From an uncultured Chthonomonas sp. (GTDB lineage Bacteria; Armatimonadota; Chthonomonadetes; Chthonomonadales; Chthonomonadaceae), in contig CAIXIX010000157.1 of assembly GCA_903919615.1 (NCBI GenBank), forward strand, positions 1-49,162: a stretch of 49,162 bases of DNA, in the 5' to 3' direction. The translations under genes and the position numbers were made by a program. The notes below the pieces were generated by a model. The model saw only the letters and a program-made list of their open reading frames with translations, had not been told where the DNA came from and searched no databases. Shown here one piece after another: positions 8,683-16,340 of the stretch (its first letter is position 1; every line of letters starts with the position of its first letter).

Positions 8683-10374
8683 TTGCACGCTAAATTTTCT
8701 ATTCCGTTTTGCATCGGGGCATCCCTAATTACATTGCGAGTTGCCGCTCAAGACGTCGCAAAAGACATTCCTTCAACTCACTGGGCATACTCTGCTGTGC
8801 AAGATCTAGCTGGAAAATGCCTGATCAAGGGCTTCCCTGCCGATGGCAAGTTCCTGGGTGGGCAGACGCTCACTCGCTACGAAATGGCGACAATCATTGA
8901 ACGAGTTTTACAACGTATTGATGAACTCGTCAAAAGCACAAAGGCGCCGAAACCCCAGTCGGTATCCAAATCGGATGTAGATAAAATAGCTTCAAGCCTC
9001 CACGAGATCCGCGACCTATCGGAGGAGTTTAAGAAGGAGCTTCTGGTAATCGGAAGCGATTTGAAACAGGCTCAAGATGACATCGCCGCACTGAAAACGC
9101 AGACAGCAGAGCTGTCGGCACAACTCACTATGCTCAATGGTAAGGTAGATGATGCGGCAAAAACTGCGGCGGCAGCAAAGTTAGCAAGCGAGCACACTTC
9201 AAACGATTTAAAGCAGCTTAGGAAGGATACTGATACTGAGCTTGAAAAGAAAGTAACCGTTGGCATTAGCCCTGCAGACCTGGCCAAGAAGTATAACCTT
9301 CGCCTATTTGGCGACGTTCAAACGTGGTATCTCAATGCTCCAGGCTCAACTGCTGGCGGCCAGGCATCTGGCAGCTCTGCTCCGGCAGGACGCAACTATG
9401 GCGGAGGCGTTGGAGATACATTTAGACTGCGCCGCGCAGAAATTGGTGTCACAGGCAATATCGCTCCGAAGACCGACTTCTACGTCCTCATTGACTTTGC
9501 GAAGATCCCCAACCTCAGTTCGAACAGCTCCACTGTTTCCGGAACCTCAGTGGTGACGTCGGTCGGTGCAAACGCCACAAACGATGTCGTTCAGGAAGCA
9601 TGGGCAGGCTATCAGCTAAACTCACATGCTCGGCTTCAAGTCGGCGCTGAAAAGACTGGCATGACCGAAGAGGGCAACCGATCCTCTGTGGCGCTATACA
9701 CGATAGAACGGTCCATTATGAACGGCCTGCCAACGAACGGTGGGCGAGTCGGATACGTTCGTGATACAGGTGCAATTCTGAGCTACAAGATTGCACAGGG
9801 CAACGTTAGCTTTGGTGTTTTCAACGACAACGGAGCGGTGCAAAACAACGTTGACAACGATCGCACGAAATTTGCCAACGTTGTGGCCAACTACACCGGG
9901 ATTCGCAATTTGATCGCTGGAGTATTCGGGGGCACGAACGTTGACAATGTACACCCCAAACCATCTCGAGATCGAGCCGGCTACACAATACTGTACAAAT
10001 ACGGTCGCAACGTGTTCGAGTCTGAAGGCGCCTACACGCTTGATCAATCGGCTGTAGGAGGGCTAACAGGACGTTCAATTGGCCTTGGTGGTTACGCACT
10101 TTACGGATACTCACTATCGAAAAAGTGGCAACTTGTGGCGAAGATCGATGAATGGAATCCTTCCGTTCACGGATCCAGTGTGGCCGGGGTAACTCTTGGT
10201 GGCCCATCGAACCATAACCTGAACGAATACACATTCGGACTTAACTACTACCTCAACGGAAACAACAACAAAATTCAGTTGAACTACATCGATGAGGACG
10301 GACAGCACAATGGGATCGCCTTCTGGGGCATCCGCCGACAGTTAATCCTGACCAACTACTCTATTGGATTTTAG
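8683..10374 (+). CDS. SLH-domain outer-membrane porin
   Basis: 563 residues. After a signal peptide ending AAQ (about residue 23) comes one S-layer-homology domain (DIPSTHWAYSAVQDLAGKCLIKGFPADGKFLGGQTLTRYEMA, about 28-70) that in diderms without Braun lipoprotein anchors the outer membrane to the cell wall. Residues about 105-190 form a coiled coil, then a porin beta-barrel of OprO/OprP or OprB style begins near LRLFGDVQTWYLN and ends with a C-terminal aromatic (NYSIGF). It forms a diffusion channel and tethers the membrane. The start is a TTG with AGGAAGG upstream; no ATG fits the signal peptide. A perfect 26-base palindrome follows the gene. Confidence 0.85.
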   Translation: MHAKFSIPFCIGASLITLRVAAQDVAKDIPSTHWAYSAVQDLAGKCLIKGFPADGKFLGGQTLTRYEMATIIERVLQRIDELVKSTKAPKPQSVSKSDVDKIASSLHEIRDLSEEFKKELLVIGSDLKQAQDDIAALKTQTAELSAQLTMLNGKVDDAAKTAAAAKLASEHTSNDLKQLRKDTDTELEKKVTVGISPADLAKKYNLRLFGDVQTWYLNAPGSTAGGQASGSSAPAGRNYGGGVGDTFRLRRAEIGVTGNIAPKTDFYVLIDFAKIPNLSSNSSTVSGTSVVTSVGANATNDVVQEAWAGYQLNSHARLQVGAEKTGMTEEGNRSSVALYTIERSIMNGLPTNGGRVGYVRDTGAILSYKIAQGNVSFGVFNDNGAVQNNVDNDRTKFANVVANYTGIRNLIAGVFGGTNVDNVHPKPSRDRAGYTILYKYGRNVFESEGAYTLDQSAVGGLTGRSIGLGGYALYGYSLSKKWQLVAKIDEWNPSVHGSSVAGVTLGGPSNHNLNEYTFGLNYYLNGNNNKIQLNYIDEDGQHNGIAFWGIRRQLILTNYSIGF

Positions 10375-10401
10375 ATTGTTCCAGACTGAGCAGGCAATCG
10401 A

Positions 10402-10427
10402 GGCGAATTAGCACGTGCTAATTCGCC
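10402..10427. terminator. Perfect 26-base palindrome downstream of porin
   Basis: The 13 bases 10402-10414 (GGCGAATTAGCAC) are followed at once by their exact reverse complement. It lies 28 bases after the porin stop and could form a terminator hairpin, with ATTCTGTTT downstream as a weak T-tract, or be a binding site for a dimeric regulator. The palindromic core CACGTG is included. Confidence 0.5.
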
Positions 10428-10556
10428 ACGATTCTGTTTGGCGATCCGCCGTTGTGTTCATTGTGCGTCTTTGTGTTACAATTCAAGCAATAGCGCGCCG
10501 AGCAACGGCCACACCGCACGTTCTTCCCATCATCCGTGTCTGAAGGAGTTACATCC

Positions 10557-11309
10557 ATGAGATTCAATCGCAGTTCGGGATCTATTTTGATTCTTGCCCT
10601 TGTCGGAATCGCAGGCGTCGCATGCCCGAATAGTGCGAAATCTCAGACTGCCCAGCAAGCGCCGCCAAGGTATGTACGCCACGACGAGCACGACCCGGAT
10701 GGTACGGGCATGTTTTATATGGGTCGCGAAATGGCTCAGGTGATGGGACACGAAGCTGCGGATTGGCTGGATCGCCCCGAGCGCGAAGCGGAAGAGGCGC
10801 CATCAATGCTCATTAAGGCGCTCAAGCTTAAGCCTGGAGATGTTGTTGCGGATGTTGGCGCGGGCAGCGGCTACCTATCGCTCCCGATGGCAAAGCTCGT
10901 TGCTCCGAGCGGAAAGGTTTATGCCGAAGATATTCAGCCAGAGATGCTAGAGATCGTCGGCAACAAAGCCCAAGCGGCTGGCATTCGAAACGTAGTTCCA
11001 CTGCTTGGTACGATAACCGATCCGGCCTTGCCTGCCCAGTCGGTCGATCTAATCCTGATGGTGGACGTCTACCATGAGTTCGACCATCCCTATGAGATGA
11101 CAAAAGCGATGGTAAAGGCGTTAAAGAAAGGCGGTCGCCTCGTATTCGTTGAATACAGAAAAGAAGACCCGAACGTACCGATCAAGCTTGTGCACAAGAT
11201 GACGGTGGCGCAGGTGAGAAAAGAGATGTCAATCTTCCCTCTGAAGTGGAAAGAGACCATCGGTGTTTTGCCGAGACAGCACATTATCGTTTTTGAAAAG
11301 ACCCAGTAA
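10557..11309 (+). CDS. Exported class I SAM-dependent methyltransferase-like protein
   Basis: 250 residues. The ATG at 10557 follows AAGGAG at good spacing and begins a clear signal peptide (hydrophobic ILILALVGIAGVA, basic start). The body is a Rossmann methyltransferase: motif I VVADVGAGSGYLSLPMA (about 93-109), acidic residue of motif II in VYAEDIQPEM, and a motif IV-like DLILMVDVYHEFDHP. Homologous exported methyltransferases occur in Planctomycetes and Armatimonadota and are usually annotated only as such. An SAM-dependent enzyme with a signal peptide is odd because SAM is cytoplasmic; it may bind another ligand or be inner-membrane held. Substrate unknown. Confidence 0.82.
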   Translation: MRFNRSSGSILILALVGIAGVACPNSAKSQTAQQAPPRYVRHDEHDPDGTGMFYMGREMAQVMGHEAADWLDRPEREAEEAPSMLIKALKLKPGDVVADVGAGSGYLSLPMAKLVAPSGKVYAEDIQPEMLEIVGNKAQAAGIRNVVPLLGTITDPALPAQSVDLILMVDVYHEFDHPYEMTKAMVKALKKGGRLVFVEYRKEDPNVPIKLVHKMTVAQVRKEMSIFPLKWKETIGVLPRQHIIVFEKTQ

Positions 11310-11376
11310 CCGTATTTTACAAACTTGATAAACAAATTCTCAGTTTGTTTTGATTCATAAAAAAAGTCGCTTATGT

Positions 11377-11470
11377 CTCCGTTCTCTCTTGTGAACGGAG
11401 GCCACGATGAACAATTCTCGCAAATGTAAATGCCTAACAGTGGGCACGTGGGCCTCCCAGTATGGAGGCC
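11377..11470 (+). promoter_or_regulatory. Structured leader with a hairpin hiding the ribosome site
   Basis: Two hairpins precede the gene at 11474. CTCCGTTC (11377-11384) pairs with GAACGGAG (11393-11400). GGCCTCC (11451-11457) pairs with GGAGGCC (11464-11470), and this second arm contains the GGAGG ribosome site just five bases before the ATG. The arrangement predicts that translation is off unless the stem opens, as in RNA thermometers or ligand-responsive leaders. Confidence 0.5.
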
Positions 11471-11473
11471 TAA

Positions 11474-11758
11474 ATGCTTATCCGGACACTCACAGCAAAG
11501 TCCCGATGGTACTTTGTCACAGCACTGCTTGGCGCAGCCCTGTGCGTCCCTCAGCTCTTCTACCCTGTCGCTGCTCATGCAGATATTCCCTGCTCGGTTT
11601 ATCTGTTTGGCCCATCTGGAGCCTACGTCGCCAGCGGATATTCCGTCACTAATGGCGGAACAGTGCTCGATCCCAGTGAAATCGCTATCGGTACCGAAGC
11701 CAATGGCTTCATCACGGCCAACGGTATCGTGATCGGCTATATTGTCATCGCACAATAG
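11474..11758 (+). CDS. Small secreted protein, unknown
   Basis: 94 residues. Residues 1-36 are a long signal peptide (basic start, hydrophobic core around YFVTALLGAALCVPQLF, cleavage after AHA). The mature part of about 58 residues is Gly/Ile/Val-rich, probably beta structure, with one Cys (IPCSVYLFGPSGAYV) and ends GIVIGYIVIAQ. No family recognised. GGAGG with good spacing supports the start, and that site lies in a hairpin stem. Probably a small surface or periplasmic protein. Confidence 0.6.
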   Translation: MLIRTLTAKSRWYFVTALLGAALCVPQLFYPVAAHADIPCSVYLFGPSGAYVASGYSVTNGGTVLDPSEIAIGTEANGFITANGIVIGYIVIAQ

Positions 11759-11772
11759 CCATTCTCAACGCT

Positions 11773-11818
11773 CTCTTCGAGCCATTCCGCCGCCCCTGCA
11801 TCCTGGATGCGGGGGCAG
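11773..11818. terminator. Likely bidirectional terminator
   Basis: CCCC-T-GCATCC and GGATGC-G-GGGG form a GC-rich stem in the 67-base gap between two converging genes. Its place and strength suit a bidirectional terminator, though no long T-tract follows on either side. Confidence 0.5.
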
Positions 11819-11825
11819 CAATAAG

Positions 11826-14741
11826 TTACAGGTTTAGCACCGGAGGCGGTTTCACTACAACCACCATATCTCTGAGCTGTTCACAAATGCTTTTCATCAG
11901 AGTGACGACTAGCTCGTCATCCGCGTTTGCATACTCCTCTAAATATCTACGGTATCTGCTGTCTTCGATCGACCCCAACACGGCTTCGTGAATGGCCTTT
12001 TGGGTTGGCCAATCCCCCGACTGGCGAGGTAAGTTTTTTCCTCTCATCAACGGGGCATGCAGCGCATCGAGAATTGCGGCCGCGTTCCAGGCGCCGCAAC
12101 CGACGGCAAGCCGCATAAGGTAGTAGTAACACTCGCCGATGAGCCGCCAGTTTTCAAGCTCTACCGAAATATCGAGTGCGATCTCAAGCTCAATTAATGC
12201 TTGCTCCATCTGGCCCAGGTTGTAGTGCGTTTCACTTAGGGACTGCATCGTGACTGCGACATTATGCTTGTCACCAGCCTGTCTAAACAGATCTAGCGCG
12301 AGGTTGCAATAGTGCAGCGCCTTGTCCAACCAAAGCGCACTGGAAGCGTTCTCCGCAAGCATAATATACGCATTTGAAGGAAACTGAATGTCTGGGATTG
12401 TCGAGTACAGCGAAACCATCTTAAGCAAATTGGCTTCAGCCGCCTCAAAATTGTGGCACTGCCGCTCCAACGCGCCAAGGTTCGCGTAGACAGAGGCTGT
12501 CCCAACCGTATTCTTGCAAGCATCATTAATCGCAAGGGCATCGTTAAAACAGCGCCTTGCGTTACTAAAATCTAATGTTTGCATCGCCAGAATTGCCGCA
12601 CAACTTAGCGCACGTGATCGCGTTAGCAGCGGCGCCTTGCCGGAGTCGGCATCGATAAAATCGGTTATGACTTGATACCCGTATTTGAGATCGTCAGTCA
12701 TGCTCCACACGCGCCACCAGTTCGAAGCGAGAGTCATCCCAAGCTCAACTTCATCTGAGCGTCGACACCACTCGGTCGCGGAACGGACGTTGTCGACTTC
12801 GAGACGCGCTCGGCGCAGCCAGGTCGTCTGATCGGGTCCCTTTAGTTTTGGATCGATATCAATTGCGCGGTCTCGATAGTACTGTGCATGCCTGCGTCGC
12901 GCCAAGTCGGCGCTGCCGGAGTCTAATAAGCGTTCACGTAGCCATATCTGCATTGTCTGAAGTAGATAGTACCGAGTCTCTCCTTCGGCGTCATAGAACT
13001 CAACGATGGAGGCTTCTACGAGCCGCTTCAGTAGTGGCTCCGCTGTCTCAATACCGCATACAGCGGCAGCCGCTTCCAGCGTCCAGCTAGAAGTTAATGC
13101 TCCGAGGCATATTGCAAGGCTCTTTTCCTCGTCCGACAAGAGCTCAAACGCGACGGAGAGCACAGCATGCAGCGCTCTGTGCCTTTCGGGAAGAGATAAC
13201 CCATCGTCTCGAAGGTAGGCTGTACCTTCCCTATTTAACCGTTCCAGCATCTGTTTAGGTGAACAAGTCATGGATGCCGTTGCAGCAAGCCTGATCGCGA
13301 GCGGCAGTCCACCCAACGCACGCACAAGATTCACGACGACACCGAGATTCTCTTCCGTTAGCTGGAACCCGACCCTCAGCAGACTAACTTCGCGAACAAA
13401 CAACGCAACTGCTTCGTTCTTTTTCGCAATAACGAGGGCCTCACGAAGGTCCTGACGGGTGCCAATCTGAACGGGCAGGTCCAGGGGCTGAAGTTTAATA
13501 ATATGTTCACCACAACGCGGTCGAATTGCAGTTAGGCTGGTGGCAACAATGCGGACGCCAGGCGATGCCGCAATAATGGCTTCCACTGCCTCCGCACAAG
13601 CCTTTGTCGCATGTTCGCAGTTGTCCAAAATGAGCAGCAAGCGGTTCTTGCCAATGAGCTCCGCAATTGCAGGGCCAAATGGCGCTGTCGGTTGTTTAGG
13701 ACCCTCAAATGCTTCCAGGATTCTGCGTTCCACGTCGCAGGAAGTTCTGCTAACGGTTAGGTCAACAAACACAACTTTGCCATTATAGAGAACGCTTACA
13801 CTGGCCGAATAGCTCTTTGCAAGGCTAGTTTTGCCAACTCCTGGCGGTCCTTGAATAGTCACGAACCTCATGGTGTCTGGCAATGCCATCAGGTCACGCA
13901 GTTCCGAAGTCCGTCCGACAAGCTGAGTGAGGTGTTTTGAAGCTCTTGGAGCAGACTGTGGTGGGTCCGGCAACCTTTCTCTTAGATCAGATCGCTTCAG
14001 TCCAGCGATGCGAGCTGAAAGTGCGGCGTCCGGCGCAATTCGTGGACCAAGTGTTGCATGATAGACGTTTCGCGCCTCGTTCTCCTGCCCAGCCTGTATC
14101 AGTACATCCATGAGCTGCCCGGTGTACTGTTCTCGCATGGATGGATGGCATTGGATGCGGCGATTCAAATAGCTTACAGCGTCTATGGTATTTCCAGCAT
14201 TGCGTGCATCAAGAATTAGACGATCGAGAGCACTAAGGTGCTTTTGTATGAGTTCGCTGCGCTTCTGGCGTATTCTTTCAACTTTTGAACCTGGAAGAAG
14301 TTCGCCCCGAAACATTTCGACTGCTGTTTTCAGTGCAGGTATGGATCCTTCAATATACAGTTTCTCAAGCTCAAGAACATCAACCGAGACATTCGCCAGG
14401 TATAAAGACCGAATGCTCTTGTATGGAGACTGCAATCTCCCCTCTTCCAAAAATCGCTGAACTTTCTTCTTCGGGTTAGGGCGGCCTTTTAGCATTCTGT
14501 GGAGACATGCCCTCAGCTTTGAATGCCTGTCTTCTGTAGATTCAGGTAGCACAGCATCGTTAGGCCACAGATCTGCGGTTAGCTGCTCAAACCTGGCGCC
14601 GGAGTCACCTGCCAACACTAGCAGCGTGAAAAGTTCTCGTGCCTTCTCGCCGTCGAAGCCGTCGAGCTCCACATTCTCCTGGACTACCGAAAACTGACCT
14701 GTCAGACAAACGGTTAATGGTTTAAGCCGAACACCTGCCAT
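11826..14741 (-). CDS. BTAD/AfsR-like transcriptional regulator with NB-ARC-type ATPase and TPRs
   Basis: About 971 residues. An N-terminal OmpR-type winged helix (KPLTVCLTGQFSVV...LWPN, residues 1-90) is followed by a bacterial transcriptional activator (BTAD) helical domain to about 240. An ATPase of the STAND/NB-ARC class comes next: Walker A GPPGVGKTS near residue 300, Walker B LLLILDNCEH near 370, and the GLPLAIRLAA box typical of AfsR/DnrI-like ATPases. The remainder is tetratricopeptide-like. Such proteins switch on target genes after ligand or partner binding. I prefer the ATG at 14741 (GGAG seven bases upstream) to the GTG at 14756. Paralogous to the regulator at 16341; a GTTAC-type repeat cluster lies upstream. 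Confidence 0.85.
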   Translation of the reverse strand: MAGVRLKPLTVCLTGQFSVVQENVELDGFDGEKARELFTLLVLAGDSGARFEQLTADLWPNDAVLPESTEDRHSKLRACLHRMLKGRPNPKKKVQRFLEEGRLQSPYKSIRSLYLANVSVDVLELEKLYIEGSIPALKTAVEMFRGELLPGSKVERIRQKRSELIQKHLSALDRLILDARNAGNTIDAVSYLNRRIQCHPSMREQYTGQLMDVLIQAGQENEARNVYHATLGPRIAPDAALSARIAGLKRSDLRERLPDPPQSAPRASKHLTQLVGRTSELRDLMALPDTMRFVTIQGPPGVGKTSLAKSYSASVSVLYNGKVVFVDLTVSRTSCDVERRILEAFEGPKQPTAPFGPAIAELIGKNRLLLILDNCEHATKACAEAVEAIIAASPGVRIVATSLTAIRPRCGEHIIKLQPLDLPVQIGTRQDLREALVIAKKNEAVALFVREVSLLRVGFQLTEENLGVVVNLVRALGGLPLAIRLAATASMTCSPKQMLERLNREGTAYLRDDGLSLPERHRALHAVLSVAFELLSDEEKSLAICLGALTSSWTLEAAAAVCGIETAEPLLKRLVEASIVEFYDAEGETRYYLLQTMQIWLRERLLDSGSADLARRRHAQYYRDRAIDIDPKLKGPDQTTWLRRARLEVDNVRSATEWCRRSDEVELGMTLASNWWRVWSMTDDLKYGYQVITDFIDADSGKAPLLTRSRALSCAAILAMQTLDFSNARRCFNDALAINDACKNTVGTASVYANLGALERQCHNFEAAEANLLKMVSLYSTIPDIQFPSNAYIMLAENASSALWLDKALHYCNLALDLFRQAGDKHNVAVTMQSLSETHYNLGQMEQALIELEIALDISVELENWRLIGECYYYLMRLAVGCGAWNAAAILDALHAPLMRGKNLPRQSGDWPTQKAIHEAVLGSIEDSRYRRYLEEYANADDELVVTLMKSICEQLRDMVVVVKPPPVLNL

Positions 14742-15262
14742 GTGTGATCTCCGCACGATGGTCTGGAAAGTTCAAGTTGATTTGCAATCTGTATACAATG
14801 CTAACCGTTACCAGAATATTTCAAATAATTCTTTCAGGTAACGATACAGTAACGGAAGCCTCTATTTGTTTGAAAAAGGTATTGATATAATTATAGCGCT
14901 TCGATGCGGATTAAAGCGGCAACCGGTATGAAATGCAATCTCGACTGCCATCGAGGTCGCAGTGATTCCTGGAAACGCATTTCCGTGAAGCAGCGCCTGA
15001 AACGAGAACGTGAACGGGTCCAACTTATATTATTTTGTACTTCACGTAGAGACATGGCGTAACGGGGAACGGCGGGCAGGATGCGCATGCGGGCGAGACG
15101 CTGCGCCGACGGGAAACCGTCGAATGCCTTTGGGCATTTTCTGCCTGGCGCCCACAATGTCGGTCGAGTGATAGTGCGAAAAATAAGAAGTGCCTAATAG
15201 TCTGGATTTGTACCTGCACATTTGCTGTCGCGTATCGATTCAGCCCGGTGCACGCAGCAAAC
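14742..15262. other. Intergenic region upstream of BTAD regulator
   Basis: About 520 bases. The part next to the regulator is A+T-rich and carries three GTTAC half-sites: CCGTTACC at 14805-14812, GGTAACG at 14837-14843 and GTAACGG at 14849-14855, a plausible operator. The rest (about 14900-15260) is GC-richer and open in places, but none of its frames looks like protein; I find nothing further. Confidence 0.4.
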
Positions 15263-15306
15263 AACGAGCCTGCGATCGGCCCATGACGGCCGAATGCGGG
15301 CTCGTT
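15263..15306 (-). terminator. Rho-independent terminator of PEP-CTERM gene
   Basis: AACGAGCC (15263-15270) pairs with GGCTCGTT (15299-15306), continued by a GC step and an inner CGGCC/GGCCG stem, giving a long strong hairpin 17 bases past the stop of the PEP-CTERM gene. On the minus strand it runs into TTGTTTG; on the plus strand into TTTT, so it could work both ways. Confidence 0.65.
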
Positions 15307-15322
15307 TTGCAAATTCTAGTAC

Positions 15323-16072
15323 CTATTTGCACAGTCGCGAATGTCGGCGACGGAGTGAGTAGCCCAAACATATCCCGCATATTGTCATTGATGCAACGGA
15401 TCCTGGTTCGGGAACGTTGGGATGACTTAAATCTGACATTGTTACGCCGTCGAGCAGCGCAAAGGGTGGATCGCCCGAAGGTGTGCCATGGGCCAAAAAG
15501 GACAGCTGTTCGCTGCCGGCAGTCGCGACATATACGAATGACTGGGAGAGCCATCCGGAAAATCCTTCTGATGGGATCGATGCAACGGGGCTGTACTGCG
15601 TTTCTGCACCGAGACTGACGATCCACTGCTCCGTCGTTGCGCCCGTAAAATATCCACCTTGCTGTCCTGCAGCCCAGTAGAATCCAACCTGGTAGCTGTC
15701 GCCGATATTTAGACCGCTAATCGTTTGCGTAACCGGTAATGAATCCAAATTACCGTCCGCCGCGATGAAATTACCCGCAGCCGGACTTGTTGGCGGCAAT
15801 CCGTTACTGGAGCCATTACCTGGGCCCCAAAGCTGAAAATTGCCATATTCGCCAGTGACACCAGTCGTATCTGCACTGCCGGGACTGAACAGAAAGTTAT
15901 AACCCGTAGTTGACCAGCTCGCAGCATTGGTGTTGTAACCCAGTTCTCCGGGGCCATTTGTAGTGATTTCAAAGCCGCCATTCGTAACAAGCTGTGCATG
16001 GACAGGTACGGGAATACTTACTGCGCACCATAGGGCAAACGAAAGCGCGAATTTCAAGATGCGAACTCTCAT
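15323..16072 (-). CDS. PEP-CTERM surface-sorting protein
   Basis: 249 residues from the ATG at 16072, which has AAAGGAG upstream (the longer start at 16111 has none). A signal peptide ends at VHAQ; the mature part starts LVTNGGFE, the usual opening of an extracellular beta-sandwich domain of the DUF642/CBM-like kind, with the FLAHGTPSGDPPFALLDGVTM block near the end. The C-terminus is a sorting signal: VPEPGS, a hydrophobic helix, then RRRHSR. Exosortase would process it for export to the surface or exopolysaccharide; no exosortase gene lies in the window. It sits between two BTAD regulators and is divergent from the second, so either could control it. Confidence 0.85.
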   Translation of the reverse strand: MRVRILKFALSFALWCAVSIPVPVHAQLVTNGGFEITTNGPGELGYNTNAASWSTTGYNFLFSPGSADTTGVTGEYGNFQLWGPGNGSSNGLPPTSPAAGNFIAADGNLDSLPVTQTISGLNIGDSYQVGFYWAAGQQGGYFTGATTEQWIVSLGAETQYSPVASIPSEGFSGWLSQSFVYVATAGSEQLSFLAHGTPSGDPPFALLDGVTMSDLSHPNVPEPGSVASMTICGICLGYSLRRRHSRLCK

Positions 16073-16340
16073 ATTGATAGCTCCTTTGACGACGCGAGAG
16101 AGGCAAACCAAATCATGATGAATGGCCGGTTATGGTCTGCACGTTGAGGACAGGCAATTGGGTGCGCTCCACCCCAGAATAGGGGTTCACACTGCACAAC
16201 TCTGATCTTACAATCTCACTCTAAACAAATTCTAAAATTGATTGCGCAGGTATCACTCAAAACCACGTTGAATTGTTCATCGCCTCTTTTGCCGCCTAAC
16301 CGGTTGTCAAAGCTTCCCGTTGTAATGGAAGGGAAACTCG

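Noticed and set aside
14891..15312. Minus-strand ORFs in the gap upstream of the first BTAD regulator
   Set aside because: Arg/Cys/Ser-rich translations without ribosome sites; they look like random open frames and one runs through the terminator hairpin.
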